Of a stretch of DNA of 64,000 nt, positions 25,555-34,150 are shown one piece after another. The notes beneath the pieces were generated by a model. The model was given only the letters and a program-made list of their open reading frames with translations, had not been told where the DNA came from and made no database searches. Within the stretch, counting starts at the first letter, position 1. Every line of letters begins with the position of its first letter. The position numbers were made by a program, and so were the translations under genes. Source of the stretch: Gudongella sp049310905 (GTDB lineage: Bacteria; Bacillota; Clostridia; Tissierellales; Tissierellaceae); contig NZ_JBMEMN010000012.1 in assembly GCF_049310905.1 (NCBI RefSeq), positions 1 to 64,000 of the forward strand, written 5' to 3'.

Positions 25555-28260
25555 ATGGAATGGTATCGAAAAAATCCTCAGGAGATCGCTGATGAGCTTG
25601 CTGTCAGTATGTCAGATGGACTCTCCACACAGGTTGCTCAAGAAAGATTGGAAAAACATGGTCCAAATGAATTGAAAGAAGAAAAGGGAAAGAGCATGGC
25701 GTCAAAGATTATTGCTCAGTTCTCTGACTTTCTGATACTTATACTTATGTCAGCCGCACTTATATCCATTTTTGTAGGGGAGACCAAAGACGCAATAGTT
25801 ATTATGTCCATTGTGGTTATAAATGCAATGCTTGGACTCTACCAGGAAGGCAAGGCAGAAAAAGCCTTGGACTCCCTTAAAAAAATGGCTTCACCCTCTG
25901 CCAAGGTTCTCAGAGATGGAAATACTGTGGAGATACAAGCTTCACAGTTGGTTCCAGGAGATATTGTCGTTCTTGAGACGGGAGATATTGTTCCTGCAGA
26001 CCTAAGGCTTTCGGAAAGTTCAAATCTGAAGGTTGAAGAAGCTTCGCTTACAGGAGAATCCGTTCCTTCTGAGAAGAAAGCTTCAATAAACCTTGATGAG
26101 GATACTTCCCTTGGTGACAGACGTAATATGGCCTACATGAGTACTATTGTCACCTATGGCCGTGGTCAAGGAATAGTTGTTGAGACCGGTGCTTCTACTG
26201 AAATTGGTAAAATTGCTACAATGATTCAGTCGATTGATGAGGAAAGCACTCCTCTTCAGAAAAAATTGAATCAGCTTGGAAAGATTCTAGGAGTAACTGT
26301 TATCTTGGTATGTATTGCAGTATTTGCAATAGGCATAATCCAGGGAAGAGATCTACTTGAGATGTTTATGATCGCAGTAAGCCTTGCAGTGGCAGCAATT
26401 CCAGAGGGTCTTCCAGCCATTGTCACGATAGTTCTTGCAATTGGAATGAATAAAATGGTTGAAAGAAACGCAATTGTAAAAAAGCTTCTTGCAGTTGAAA
26501 CACTTGGAGCTACTTCTGTTATTTGTACTGATAAAACAGGTACTCTGACTCAGAATGAAATGACAGTTGTAAAACTGTTTACAAACGATAGAATAGTTGA
26601 TGTTGAAGGAAGAGGATATGAACCGGAAGGAAAGTTCCTGATCGATGAAAAAGAAATCAAGGTTGATGATTTAAAAGGTCTAAATCTTTTGTTGACCATA
26701 TCAGCCCTAGTCAATGATGCCAAGCTTGAAGAAAAAGAAAATCAGTTTAGAATAATAGGTGACCCCACAGAGGGTGCACTGCTTACCCTTGCCGAAAAGG
26801 GTGGGATCATCACTAAGAGAATCAATGGAAAATATCCCAGGGTCAAGGAAATACCTTTTGACTCTGAAAGAAAAATGATGACAACCTTTCATGAAATGGC
26901 AGGAAAGGATGAAAATGTATCATTCACAAAGGGAGCTCCTGATATCATCATAAATAGATGTAGCAAGATTCTCCTTGATGGGGATGTTATTAAACTTACA
27001 GATGATATGAGAAAGAAACTTCTAGATCAAAACACTTCTTTTTCAAAGGATGCTTTAAGGGTACTTGCTCTTGCATTCAGGGAGTATAAAAAGGTTCCAG
27101 AAGAGCCTTCAACAGAAGAGGATGAGAATGACATGATTTTTGTTGGACTTGCCGGAATGATTGATCCTCCAAGACCAGAGGCTAGAGAAGCTATTGCCAA
27201 GTGTAAGAATGCAGGTATCAATACTATCATGATAACCGGAGACTACAGAGAAACGGCATTTGCAATAGCCAAGGATCTGGGTCTTGCAGAAAATGAGGAA
27301 CAGGCAATTATGGGAAGTCGAATAGATTCCATCTCTGATGATGAGTTAAGGGAAGTGGTAAAGCAGACAAAAGTATTTGCCAGGGTTTCACCGGAACACA
27401 AGGTTAGGATTGTCACTGCACTAAGAGCAAATGGTGATATTGCTGCCATGACTGGAGATGGGGTCAACGATGCCATGGCAATCAAGAAGGCTGATATAGG
27501 TATCGCAATGGGAATAACAGGTACTGATGTCGCCAAGAACACTGCAGATATGATACTTACAGACGATAACTTCGCAAGTATTGTTGCTGCAGTTGAAGAA
27601 GGAAGAATAATATTCTCAAATATCAAGAAGTTTGTGTATTTCCTTCTATCATGTAATATTGGTGAAGTTCTTCTGGTATTTATAAGTATATTGCTGAACC
27701 TTCCAGTTCCATTGCTCGCTATTCAACTGCTATGGTTAAACCTTGTAACTGACAGTTTTCCAGCTCTAGCTCTGGGAGTAGAAAAAGGTGAGCCGGATAT
27801 TATGGATAAGCCGCCAAGGAATCCAAAGGAAGCTATACTTGATAAGAGAATGCTACTTGGAGTTTCTTTTCAGAGTCTTGCAGTTGCAGGAGCATCACTT
27901 GCAGCATATTTGATATCTCTGGATATTTATGGTGTAGAAAACATTGTTGAAGTTAGAAGCATAACCTTTACAACATTGATTTTATCTGAACTTCTAAGAG
28001 CATATTCAAGCAGGTCACAGCATCTTACACTATTCAAAATCGGATGGTTCTCAAATAAGCAGATGCTGCTCGCTACACTTGGAGCTTTCCTGCTTTTGAT
28101 GGCTGTTCTGTACATTCCATTTATGAATGATATATTCTATACATTCCCTCTTAATTGGAGTGATTGGAAGATTGTGTTAAGCTTTGCATTTATTCCACTT
28201 GTTGTAGGGGAGCTTTCGAAGCTTGTCTTTCCATTTATACTCAAGGAAGCTAAGCAGTAG
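25555..28260 (+). CDS. P-type Ca2+-transporting ATPase (type IIA)
   Basis: A 901-residue cation pump. Visible motifs are TGES (about 167-170, actuator), PEGLPA (about 283-288, ion site in helix M4), the phosphorylated Asp326 in CTDKTGTLT, and the hinge TGDGVNDAMAIKKADIG. The N-terminal cation-ATPase domain and about ten membrane helices are complete. The sequence is closest in character to PMR1/SERCA-like bacterial Ca2+ exporters. ATG 25555 has GAAGGGG upstream; a TTG at 25525 opens the same frame without a ribosome site. It is divergent from walR and monocistronic. Confidence 0.9.
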   Translation: MEWYRKNPQEIADELAVSMSDGLSTQVAQERLEKHGPNELKEEKGKSMASKIIAQFSDFLILILMSAALISIFVGETKDAIVIMSIVVINAMLGLYQEGKAEKALDSLKKMASPSAKVLRDGNTVEIQASQLVPGDIVVLETGDIVPADLRLSESSNLKVEEASLTGESVPSEKKASINLDEDTSLGDRRNMAYMSTIVTYGRGQGIVVETGASTEIGKIATMIQSIDEESTPLQKKLNQLGKILGVTVILVCIAVFAIGIIQGRDLLEMFMIAVSLAVAAIPEGLPAIVTIVLAIGMNKMVERNAIVKKLLAVETLGATSVICTDKTGTLTQNEMTVVKLFTNDRIVDVEGRGYEPEGKFLIDEKEIKVDDLKGLNLLLTISALVNDAKLEEKENQFRIIGDPTEGALLTLAEKGGIITKRINGKYPRVKEIPFDSERKMMTTFHEMAGKDENVSFTKGAPDIIINRCSKILLDGDVIKLTDDMRKKLLDQNTSFSKDALRVLALAFREYKKVPEEPSTEEDENDMIFVGLAGMIDPPRPEAREAIAKCKNAGINTIMITGDYRETAFAIAKDLGLAENEEQAIMGSRIDSISDDELREVVKQTKVFARVSPEHKVRIVTALRANGDIAAMTGDGVNDAMAIKKADIGIAMGITGTDVAKNTADMILTDDNFASIVAAVEEGRIIFSNIKKFVYFLLSCNIGEVLLVFISILLNLPVPLLAIQLLWLNLVTDSFPALALGVEKGEPDIMDKPPRNPKEAILDKRMLLGVSFQSLAVAGASLAAYLISLDIYGVENIVEVRSITFTTLILSELLRAYSSRSQHLTLFKIGWFSNKQMLLATLGAFLLLMAVLYIPFMNDIFYTFPLNWSDWKIVLSFAFIPLVVGELSKLVFPFILKEAKQ

Positions 28261-28275
28261 ACTTAAGTATAGGAA

Positions 28276-28299
28276 TCCCGGATCTATTGCGATCCGGGA
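28276..28299. terminator. Terminator between the Ca2+-ATPase and pucG genes
   Basis: A perfect 9-bp stem TCCCGGATC (28276-28284)/GATCCGGGA (28291-28299) with a six-base loop lies between convergent stop codons and is followed by CTTTATTA. Confidence 0.85.
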
Positions 28300-28304
28300 C
28301 TTTA

Positions 28305-29510
28305 TTACTCGTATGAATCCAAGGTAGCTTGAATTGCTTCACCTTTGTTTACTTTTACGCCCTTTCTGATCAATATGGATTCCAATGCTGATAGTACTCT
28401 TAAGACATTTTCTTTTCTGCAGCTGTAGCCCATGGTTCCGATTCTCCAGATTTTTCCGGTCAATGGACCAAATGCAGAAGCTATTTCAACACCAAAGTGA
28501 TTAATCATGTCCAGCTTCACCTCAGACTCAACTACTCCTTCTGGGACCTCAACACAAGTTACAGTGGGAACCTTGTCGAAGGCTTCTCCAAATATCTTAA
28601 GCCCCATTGCTTCAAGACCTGCCATAAGAGCTTTCTCATGATATGCATGTCTTTCTTTTCTTGCCTCAAGCCCTTCCTCCTTAACTATTCTAAGGCCTTC
28701 TCTTATTGCATATATCATTGATGTTGCCTCTGTATGATGGTTAAGTCTCTTTGGTGACCAATACTCTTGTATTTGGCTTAAATCCAAATAATTAGTAGAA
28801 ATCATCCTTTCATTGAACGCATCCTTGTCTAGACCTTGCTCAACTTTGCGTCTTTCAGCAAGAATTTTCTCAACCCTGTCATTGTAGGTTAGTGGTGCCA
28901 ACCCAGTGGGAACAGACAAACATTTCTGAGTGCCTGAAACTACTGCATCGATTTTCCATTCATCTGTCTTGAAATCTGTGCCGGTAAGAGTAGCCACTGC
29001 ATCCACTACAAGTAGAATGTCTTTTCCCCTGCAGTAATGTCCCAGTTCCTCTAATGGTTGCATCCTTCCTGTGGATGTCTCCCCATGAACAATTGCTACA
29101 ACTTTTGGATTGAATTCATCAATCTCTTTTTTTAATTTTTCAAATGAATATGTGGTTCCCCATTCAATTTCTGTAGTATGTACATTCCCACCAGCTCTTT
29201 TTGCGATTTCGGACAACAAATGTCCAAACCTACCGAATATTGGTATATATACCTTGTCACCCTTTTCAACTATTCCAGAAAGAACAGCTTCAAGACCGGC
29301 TCTAGCAGTTCCATCTACAACGAATGTCTGTTGATTCTCAGTTTGAAATGTGTATCTAAGTAATTCCTGAACTTCATCCATCATATTCAGGAACTCTGGA
29401 TCATACTGTCCCAAGATTGGTGAACTCATGGCTCTAAGCACCCTAGGCTCTGCTTCTACCGGTCCCGGTGTCATTATGGTTCTTTGTGGTACAACAAGTT
29501 CTCTGTACAT
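28305..29510 (-). CDS. pucG: PucG-like (S)-ureidoglycine-glyoxylate aminotransferase
   Basis: A 401-residue class V aminotransferase. The PLP Lys196 is in SGTQKCLSVPTG and the PLP-ring Asp170 in VVDAVAT; the N-terminal TPGPVEAEPRVLRAM and the C-terminal GTMGYSCRKENVL segments agree with PucG and the alanine-glyoxylate aminotransferase group. PucG moves the amino group of ureidoglycine to glyoxylate, giving oxalurate and glycine. The surrounding allC, allE and allFGHK genes support this over plain serine/alanine-glyoxylate activity. GGAGG precedes ATG 29510. It is the most downstream gene of the island on this side. Confidence 0.8.
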   Translation of the reverse strand: MYRELVVPQRTIMTPGPVEAEPRVLRAMSSPILGQYDPEFLNMMDEVQELLRYTFQTENQQTFVVDGTARAGLEAVLSGIVEKGDKVYIPIFGRFGHLLSEIAKRAGGNVHTTEIEWGTTYSFEKLKKEIDEFNPKVVAIVHGETSTGRMQPLEELGHYCRGKDILLVVDAVATLTGTDFKTDEWKIDAVVSGTQKCLSVPTGLAPLTYNDRVEKILAERRKVEQGLDKDAFNERMISTNYLDLSQIQEYWSPKRLNHHTEATSMIYAIREGLRIVKEEGLEARKERHAYHEKALMAGLEAMGLKIFGEAFDKVPTVTCVEVPEGVVESEVKLDMINHFGVEIASAFGPLTGKIWRIGTMGYSCRKENVLRVLSALESILIRKGVKVNKGEAIQATLDSYE

Positions 29511-29741
29511 AAAATACCTCCTTATCGATTGACTATCCTATATTACTATTTTCCTATATTTTCTCTTGGATTTAACTATCAAATAGTGATAAAGAATATA
29601 TGTTTTTATGGTATTTTATGATAATTTTTATGTTTATATTAATTGTTGCCAACTAGCATGTTTACTTTTTAATAATTGTTTTGAGTTTCTTCCCATCTTC
29701 TACTTATCAATCCAGTTACTCCAAGATTTTGAAATAAGAAA

Positions 29742-29784
29742 CACACCTCAATATATTAGTTTTTTAGCTAACATTCAAGGTGTG
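29742..29784 (-). terminator. Hairpin in a 353-base gene-free stretch, after the symporter gene
   Basis: CACACCT (29742-29748) pairs with AGGTGTG (29778-29784), and TTAG/CTAA pair inside, giving a long imperfect hairpin with TTTCTTATTTC after it on the minus strand. It probably ends the symporter transcript. The rest of 29511-29863 is AT-rich; no further gene was found there, and the -35/-10 of pucG cannot be fixed. Confidence 0.5.
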
Positions 29785-29863
29785 CTTCCAGTTGTACATC
29801 TCTTTTATTTACTACTTATTCAGCAAGGATTACTTGCTCTTTAGGTGAGAAGTATTTTGTTTA

Positions 29864-31135
29864 TTATACGCTCATTTCAGCAACACTTTTATACTCAACT
29901 TTCTCTTTGTCATTATATACATCATAATTAAACTCATCAAGATCTTTAGATACCAACATCCCTATTAAAACATCTATGTCAACATTCATAACAGTTCTAA
30001 GCATTCCTGCAAACCAGTCTATACCAATAAGGATGGCTATACTTTCCATAGGCAATCCCAAAGATGTAGCAAAGAAAGTATAAACGACAACTGAACCACC
30101 TGGTACTACTATTGTACCCATTGTCATCATTGCTGCAAGTAGAAGACCTGTCATAATTTCTATTGTAGATAGTACAGTTCCTGTCGACTGGGCCATAAAC
30201 ATTATTGCCAGAACGTAGCAGGCAACTGCTCCTGAACTATTCATAGTCATTGTAATCGGCCCGGTAAAGTCAGCGACCTTTCTACTAACACCAAACTTGG
30301 TAACTGAATCTTCCATCTTTGTAGGAAGACATATGGCACTTGATGTTATCGTTAATGCCATTATGGACATCTTTGCAAATTTCTTTGGCATCTTAAGTGG
30401 ATTTACACCAACTCTCATAGCTGTAAAAGGAATATATAGTGCAAACATTATAAGATCTGCTATAAGTAGTGCCATTAGAAACTTAATCATCGGCATGATT
30501 ACATCAAATCCAGTGGTTGCTGCAACTGCTCCTAGTAGAGCGAATATTCCAAGAGGTGCAAATTTCATAACCATACCAATAATCTGAAGAACTACTCCAT
30601 TTACATCTTTCAGAAACAACAATATGTTGTCCCTGCCGCTGATTTGTGCATATTTGCCAGCAGCCAAACCAAATAATAGTGAAAATACTATGGCTTGTAC
30701 TGTTGCTCCTTGACTCATTGCTGCAAATATATTAGTTGGTACAAAGTTTACTATTGTATCAATAACTGAAACTGATCCCAAAGTGCTCTCTGTTGTTTCA
30801 AGTCCTGCGGCAATGTTTATTCCTACTCCCGGCTGGATTAACAAAGCTAGTCCCAATCCTATGAATGCAGAAATAAATGTAAATGATATTATGTATTTAA
30901 ACGTATGAAAACTAAGTTTACCTGCCCCCGTACCTCCAATACTACCAATTGCTCCCGCCACAGAAGTCATAATAAGAACAATAATTGACATTTGGATCAA
31001 TCTTAGCCAGATAGTACCAATAAATTGTATGTTCTTCATTGGTTCTCCTATTATCGTTCCCAGAACTAATGCAAGCGCACTGGCCAATACTATTTGTGTT
31101 GTGAGTGACATTGTTTTATTCTTCATAATTGACAT
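29864..31135 (-). CDS. Dicarboxylate/amino acid:cation symporter family transporter (DAACS)
   Basis: A 423-residue membrane transporter of the sodium:dicarboxylate symporter fold. About eight helices and hairpin loops are visible; a Ser-rich NSSGAVACYVL motif replaces the usual NMDGT of glutamate carriers, so the substrate is probably not aspartate or glutamate. Its place between pucG and allC suggests uptake of an acidic purine breakdown product such as allantoate, but this is inference. ATG 31135 follows GAGGAGAG. A perfect palindrome TTGATATCAA lies upstream at 31271-31280. Confidence 0.8.
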   Translation of the reverse strand: MSIMKNKTMSLTTQIVLASALALVLGTIIGEPMKNIQFIGTIWLRLIQMSIIVLIMTSVAGAIGSIGGTGAGKLSFHTFKYIISFTFISAFIGLGLALLIQPGVGINIAAGLETTESTLGSVSVIDTIVNFVPTNIFAAMSQGATVQAIVFSLLFGLAAGKYAQISGRDNILLFLKDVNGVVLQIIGMVMKFAPLGIFALLGAVAATTGFDVIMPMIKFLMALLIADLIMFALYIPFTAMRVGVNPLKMPKKFAKMSIMALTITSSAICLPTKMEDSVTKFGVSRKVADFTGPITMTMNSSGAVACYVLAIMFMAQSTGTVLSTIEIMTGLLLAAMMTMGTIVVPGGSVVVYTFFATSLGLPMESIAILIGIDWFAGMLRTVMNVDIDVLIGMLVSKDLDEFNYDVYNDKEKVEYKSVAEMSV

Positions 31136-31323
31136 AAACTCTCTCCTCTCTCATTCTAAATTTTTACTTCTTTGCAATCAGTAAAATTTGGTGCATCCAT
31201 ACTTGATTCTTGGGAACACCTCCTTCAGTATTAGGATAACTGGTATCACTATTTTTTGGTTTAGTTTATATTGATATCAAATAATCAAAATTTAAGACTA
31301 AATACTGACATAGTATCAATCAA

Positions 31324-32565
31324 TTAATATGCTATTTCATACAGTAATTCTTTCAATAGTTCGACACCACTCATGTAATCATCTGGATTTGTAAATTCCA
31401 AATAACTATGACTGATTCCTTTTCTACTTGGCACAAATATTAATGCGGTTGGGACCTTGGGAGCAAATATTTGTGCATCATGACCCGCTCCGCTATGCAT
31501 AATTTTATAATCCATTCCTTTAGATATGCATATTTTCTCCATATGTGTTATCAGTTGCTCGTCCATTGGGACAGGATATCCATCCATATATTGATTCACT
31601 TTTGTATTTAGATCCATATCTCTTGAGATTGATTCTATTAATTCTGAAAATTTACTGATAAACTCATTTACAATCTCATTGTTTGTATGTCTTGTATCTA
31701 CTGAGAATATAACTTTTCCTGGCACGACATTGCTTGTATTTGGAGTCACATCCAGTCTTCCGATAGTTACTACCAATGGGTCTCCGAACTCTTTGCCCAA
31801 TTCAATAATTGAATCAATCATTTTTGAAGCCCCATGTAAGGAATCTTTTCTATAACCCATTGGTGTGGTTCCAGCATGATTTGCTTCTCCATCTATCTCT
31901 ATTAGAAATCTTTTTTGTCCGACTATTCCATTTACTAGGCCGATTGATTTTTCCTCTTTTTCCAGCACACCACCTTGCTCAATGTGAAGTTCAATATATG
32001 CTTTTATGTCACTCCTAGCAAGCGAATTGTTATTCCTAAATCCAAATCCTTTATCTGTCATCGCCTCAATAAAAGAAACTCCATCTTGGTCAACTAAACC
32101 TTTGACTTCTTCTTCCGCAACTCTTCCAACAATATTTTTTGATCCCCAGAATGTGAAAGGAAATCTACTTCCTTCTTCCTCCGCCATTGATACAACTTCT
32201 AGATTCTTTTTTGGTAGTCCAAATTCTTCTATTAGTTCTTCAATTGCTACTATGCCTGCAACTATACCTAGTTGACCATCTAGTTTTCCACCATTGACAA
32301 CAGTATCAATATGCGATCCAATCATTATTGTTTCATCAGTATCTTGCGTACCCCTTACCGTACCATATAGATTCCCTACCTCGTCAAACATGGTAGTGAA
32401 TCCTTTTTTTGTCAAATCTGATTCTAAAAAACTTTGTGTCTCCATCCAAATATCACTAAATAATGTTCTTGTAACTCCATCATTTTCTGTTTTTCCATAC
32501 TCACTTAACTCATCTATTAAGTTAATGACTTTGTTTTTCATCACATTTCTTTTACTTTCATCCAT
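31324..32565 (-). CDS. allC: Allantoate amidohydrolase (M20 family, Zn/Mn-dependent)
   Basis: A 413-residue amidase of the M20 hydantoinase/carbamoylase family. Metal and active-site parts are SHIDTV (His85), GGKLDGQLG (Asp96), MAEEEGSRF (Glu130/131), ELHIEQGG and GAGHDAQ. AllC splits allantoate into ureidoglycine, ammonia and CO2. N-carbamoyl-amino-acid hydrolases share these motifs, but the allE/allFGHK context supports allantoate. ATG 32565 is preceded by AAGGAG. It lies 73 bases after the small cupin gene and is probably cotranscribed with it. Confidence 0.85.
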   Translation of the reverse strand: MDESKRNVMKNKVINLIDELSEYGKTENDGVTRTLFSDIWMETQSFLESDLTKKGFTTMFDEVGNLYGTVRGTQDTDETIMIGSHIDTVVNGGKLDGQLGIVAGIVAIEELIEEFGLPKKNLEVVSMAEEEGSRFPFTFWGSKNIVGRVAEEEVKGLVDQDGVSFIEAMTDKGFGFRNNNSLARSDIKAYIELHIEQGGVLEKEEKSIGLVNGIVGQKRFLIEIDGEANHAGTTPMGYRKDSLHGASKMIDSIIELGKEFGDPLVVTIGRLDVTPNTSNVVPGKVIFSVDTRHTNNEIVNEFISKFSELIESISRDMDLNTKVNQYMDGYPVPMDEQLITHMEKICISKGMDYKIMHSGAGHDAQIFAPKVPTALIFVPSRKGISHSYLEFTNPDDYMSGVELLKELLYEIAY

Positions 32566-32638
32566 ATTAATTCTCCTTTCTAAGAGATCCTAAAATACTT
32601 CAACTAGGTAAATTCTGTTTGACTTTAAGCTGTTCATC

Positions 32639-32986
32639 TTATGAGTATAATATTAACATGATATATTCTAAATCATCTCCGCCAATTGATTCGATTGAAT
32701 GATAGTCTCCATCTTTACAAATTGCCAAATCACCTGGTTTTAATGTAAACTCTTCTCCATTATCAACATACCTGGCTTCTCCTTTTAAGACAAAATATGC
32801 TTCCTGATCTCCGGTATGTTTATGATAACCTATTGAGTGTCCAGGCTTAATAACTGACATACCATATAACCTGCCTTTTCCTAAAAAATCTTCAGGATTG
32901 AAAAAATTAATTACTTTCACAAACCCTTTTCCACCCTTAAGTCCTTCTATATTCTCAACTATCATATCATCCTTTATTCTTAACAT
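32639..32986 (-). CDS. Small single-domain cupin protein
   Basis: A 115-residue cupin. Motif 1 is HSIGYHKHTGDQEAYFVLKG and motif 2 is LKPGDLAICKDGDYHSIE, so His and Glu metal ligands are present. No specific enzyme family can be named. ATG 32986 follows GGAGGTGATT; the open frame extends to 33085 without a ribosome site. It is the first gene of a unit with allC, so a role on an allantoate or ureidoglycine-type intermediate is likely (inference). AllE, a two-domain cupin, is encoded divergently. Confidence 0.7.
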   Translation of the reverse strand: MLRIKDDMIVENIEGLKGGKGFVKVINFFNPEDFLGKGRLYGMSVIKPGHSIGYHKHTGDQEAYFVLKGEARYVDNGEEFTLKPGDLAICKDGDYHSIESIGGDDLEYIMLILYS

Positions 32987-33344
32987 AAAATCACCTCCAA
33001 ATTGAATTTTTACTGATTCAGTAGTTCTCAAAATCTGTGAATTTAAATTTGTTGCTCTGCTTACATGATAATCTTTCTTATACATGTAAACGATTTCTTA
33101 TGTTTATGATACTATCATTATATTAATAATAATAAAGGATAAATCAATAGTACTATGTTTATCTATTATTGATAATCTATTAACAATTAAATTGTACCTC
33201 CTGCTTTTTTTAGAATATATGCCATAATTATGAAAATTATATAATTTATTTTATCCTATATTGCTAATGGATTTATAGATGATAAGATTGATAATATAGA
33301 TGTAGTGATATATTTATCAAACAAATTCAGAAGGGAGTTGCGAT
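32987..33344. promoter_or_regulatory. Divergent promoter region between cupin-allC and allE
   Basis: A gene-free, very AT-rich stretch of 358 bases. On the plus strand TTGATA (33288-33293) and TATTTA (33311-33316) are 17 bases apart, a possible allE promoter. Palindromes are CATAATTATG (33223-33232), ATTATTGATAAT (33165-33176) and TTGATAA-N19-TTATCAA (33288-33320). TTGATA also occurs in the palindrome upstream of the symporter gene; it could be a PucR-type site, but low complexity makes this weak. Confidence 0.35.
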
Positions 33345-34109
33345 ATGGGTTACAGAAATGATTTACTTAGCAGCAGAGCAATTATAAATCACGGTAGTTT
33401 CGCGCTAATACCGCCAGATGGGCTGGTCAATAATGTTATACCACACTTTGAAGATGCAAGAATAAGTATAATAGCATCACCAAAACTTGGAGCCAGCTTT
33501 GTAGAATATCTTGTGGATTTCAATCCAGGAGGAGGAAACAGAAAGGGTTTCGGAGGAAACGGAGTTGAATCCTTTGTATATGTTGTTTCTGGAGAGCTTG
33601 AGGTAAAGGTTGATGACGAAACCTACATTTTGAAGGAACAGGGTTATTTGTTCTGCCCACCAAGCAAAAGCATGACCATGACCAACAAATCAGTAAACAA
33701 CACCAAGATTGTTCTGTACAAACAAAGATATATTCCAGCAGACGGAGTAGGTGAACCGTGGTTGGTGTGTGATAATGTCAAGAATTTGCAGGTCAATTTG
33801 TATGAGGAAATGAAAGATGTTACTCTTGTAGATTTTCTTCCAACAAGTGTTGAATTTGATATGAATTTTCACATACTGACATTCCAGCCAGGAGGATCAC
33901 ATCCTTATATTGAGACGCATGTACAGGAACACGGTGCTTATCTGTTATCTGGAGAAGGTATGTATAATCTGGACAATGATTGGATTCCAGTTAAGAAGGG
34001 TGACTTTATCTGGATGGGACCTTTTGTACATCAAGCTACCTATTCAGTAGGATATGAGCCTTTGTCATATGTTTACTCTAAGGATTGCAACAGAGATCCT
34101 GAAATTTAA
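33345..34109 (+). CDS. allE: (S)-ureidoglycine aminohydrolase AllE
   Basis: A 254-residue double cupin, close to the usual 260. The N-terminal cupin has GGNGVESFVYVVSGELEV; the C-terminal one carries the metal site in FQPGGSHPYIETHVQEHGAY (His, Glu, His, with a further His in VHQATY). The enzyme removes ammonia from (S)-ureidoglycine to give (S)-ureidoglycolate in the cytosol. AAGGGAG precedes ATG 33345. It is the only island gene besides the permease on the plus strand, read alone and closed by a perfect terminator. Confidence 0.92.
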   Translation: MGYRNDLLSSRAIINHGSFALIPPDGLVNNVIPHFEDARISIIASPKLGASFVEYLVDFNPGGGNRKGFGGNGVESFVYVVSGELEVKVDDETYILKEQGYLFCPPSKSMTMTNKSVNNTKIVLYKQRYIPADGVGEPWLVCDNVKNLQVNLYEEMKDVTLVDFLPTSVEFDMNFHILTFQPGGSHPYIETHVQEHGAYLLSGEGMYNLDNDWIPVKKGDFIWMGPFVHQATYSVGYEPLSYVYSKDCNRDPEI

Positions 34110-34116
34110 AGATTAA

Positions 34117-34150
34117 TTTACCCTGGTTTCCAATTGGAAACCAGGGTAAA
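34117..34150. terminator. Perfect bidirectional terminator between allE and the PucR gene
   Basis: A 34-base perfect palindrome: TTTACCCTGGTTTCCAA (34117-34133) is followed by its exact reverse complement (34134-34150). It separates two convergent stop codons and has AT-rich flanks on both sides. Confidence 0.9.

Noticed and set aside
29608..29844. Plus-strand 78-codon frame in the gap between pucG and the symporter gene
   Set aside because: No ribosome binding site, low-complexity hydrophobic composition, and it runs through the terminator hairpin of the opposite gene.
33165..33320. TTGATA repeats as firm PucR operators
   Set aside because: The region is so AT-rich that such palindromes are expected by chance; kept only as a weak note in the region entry.
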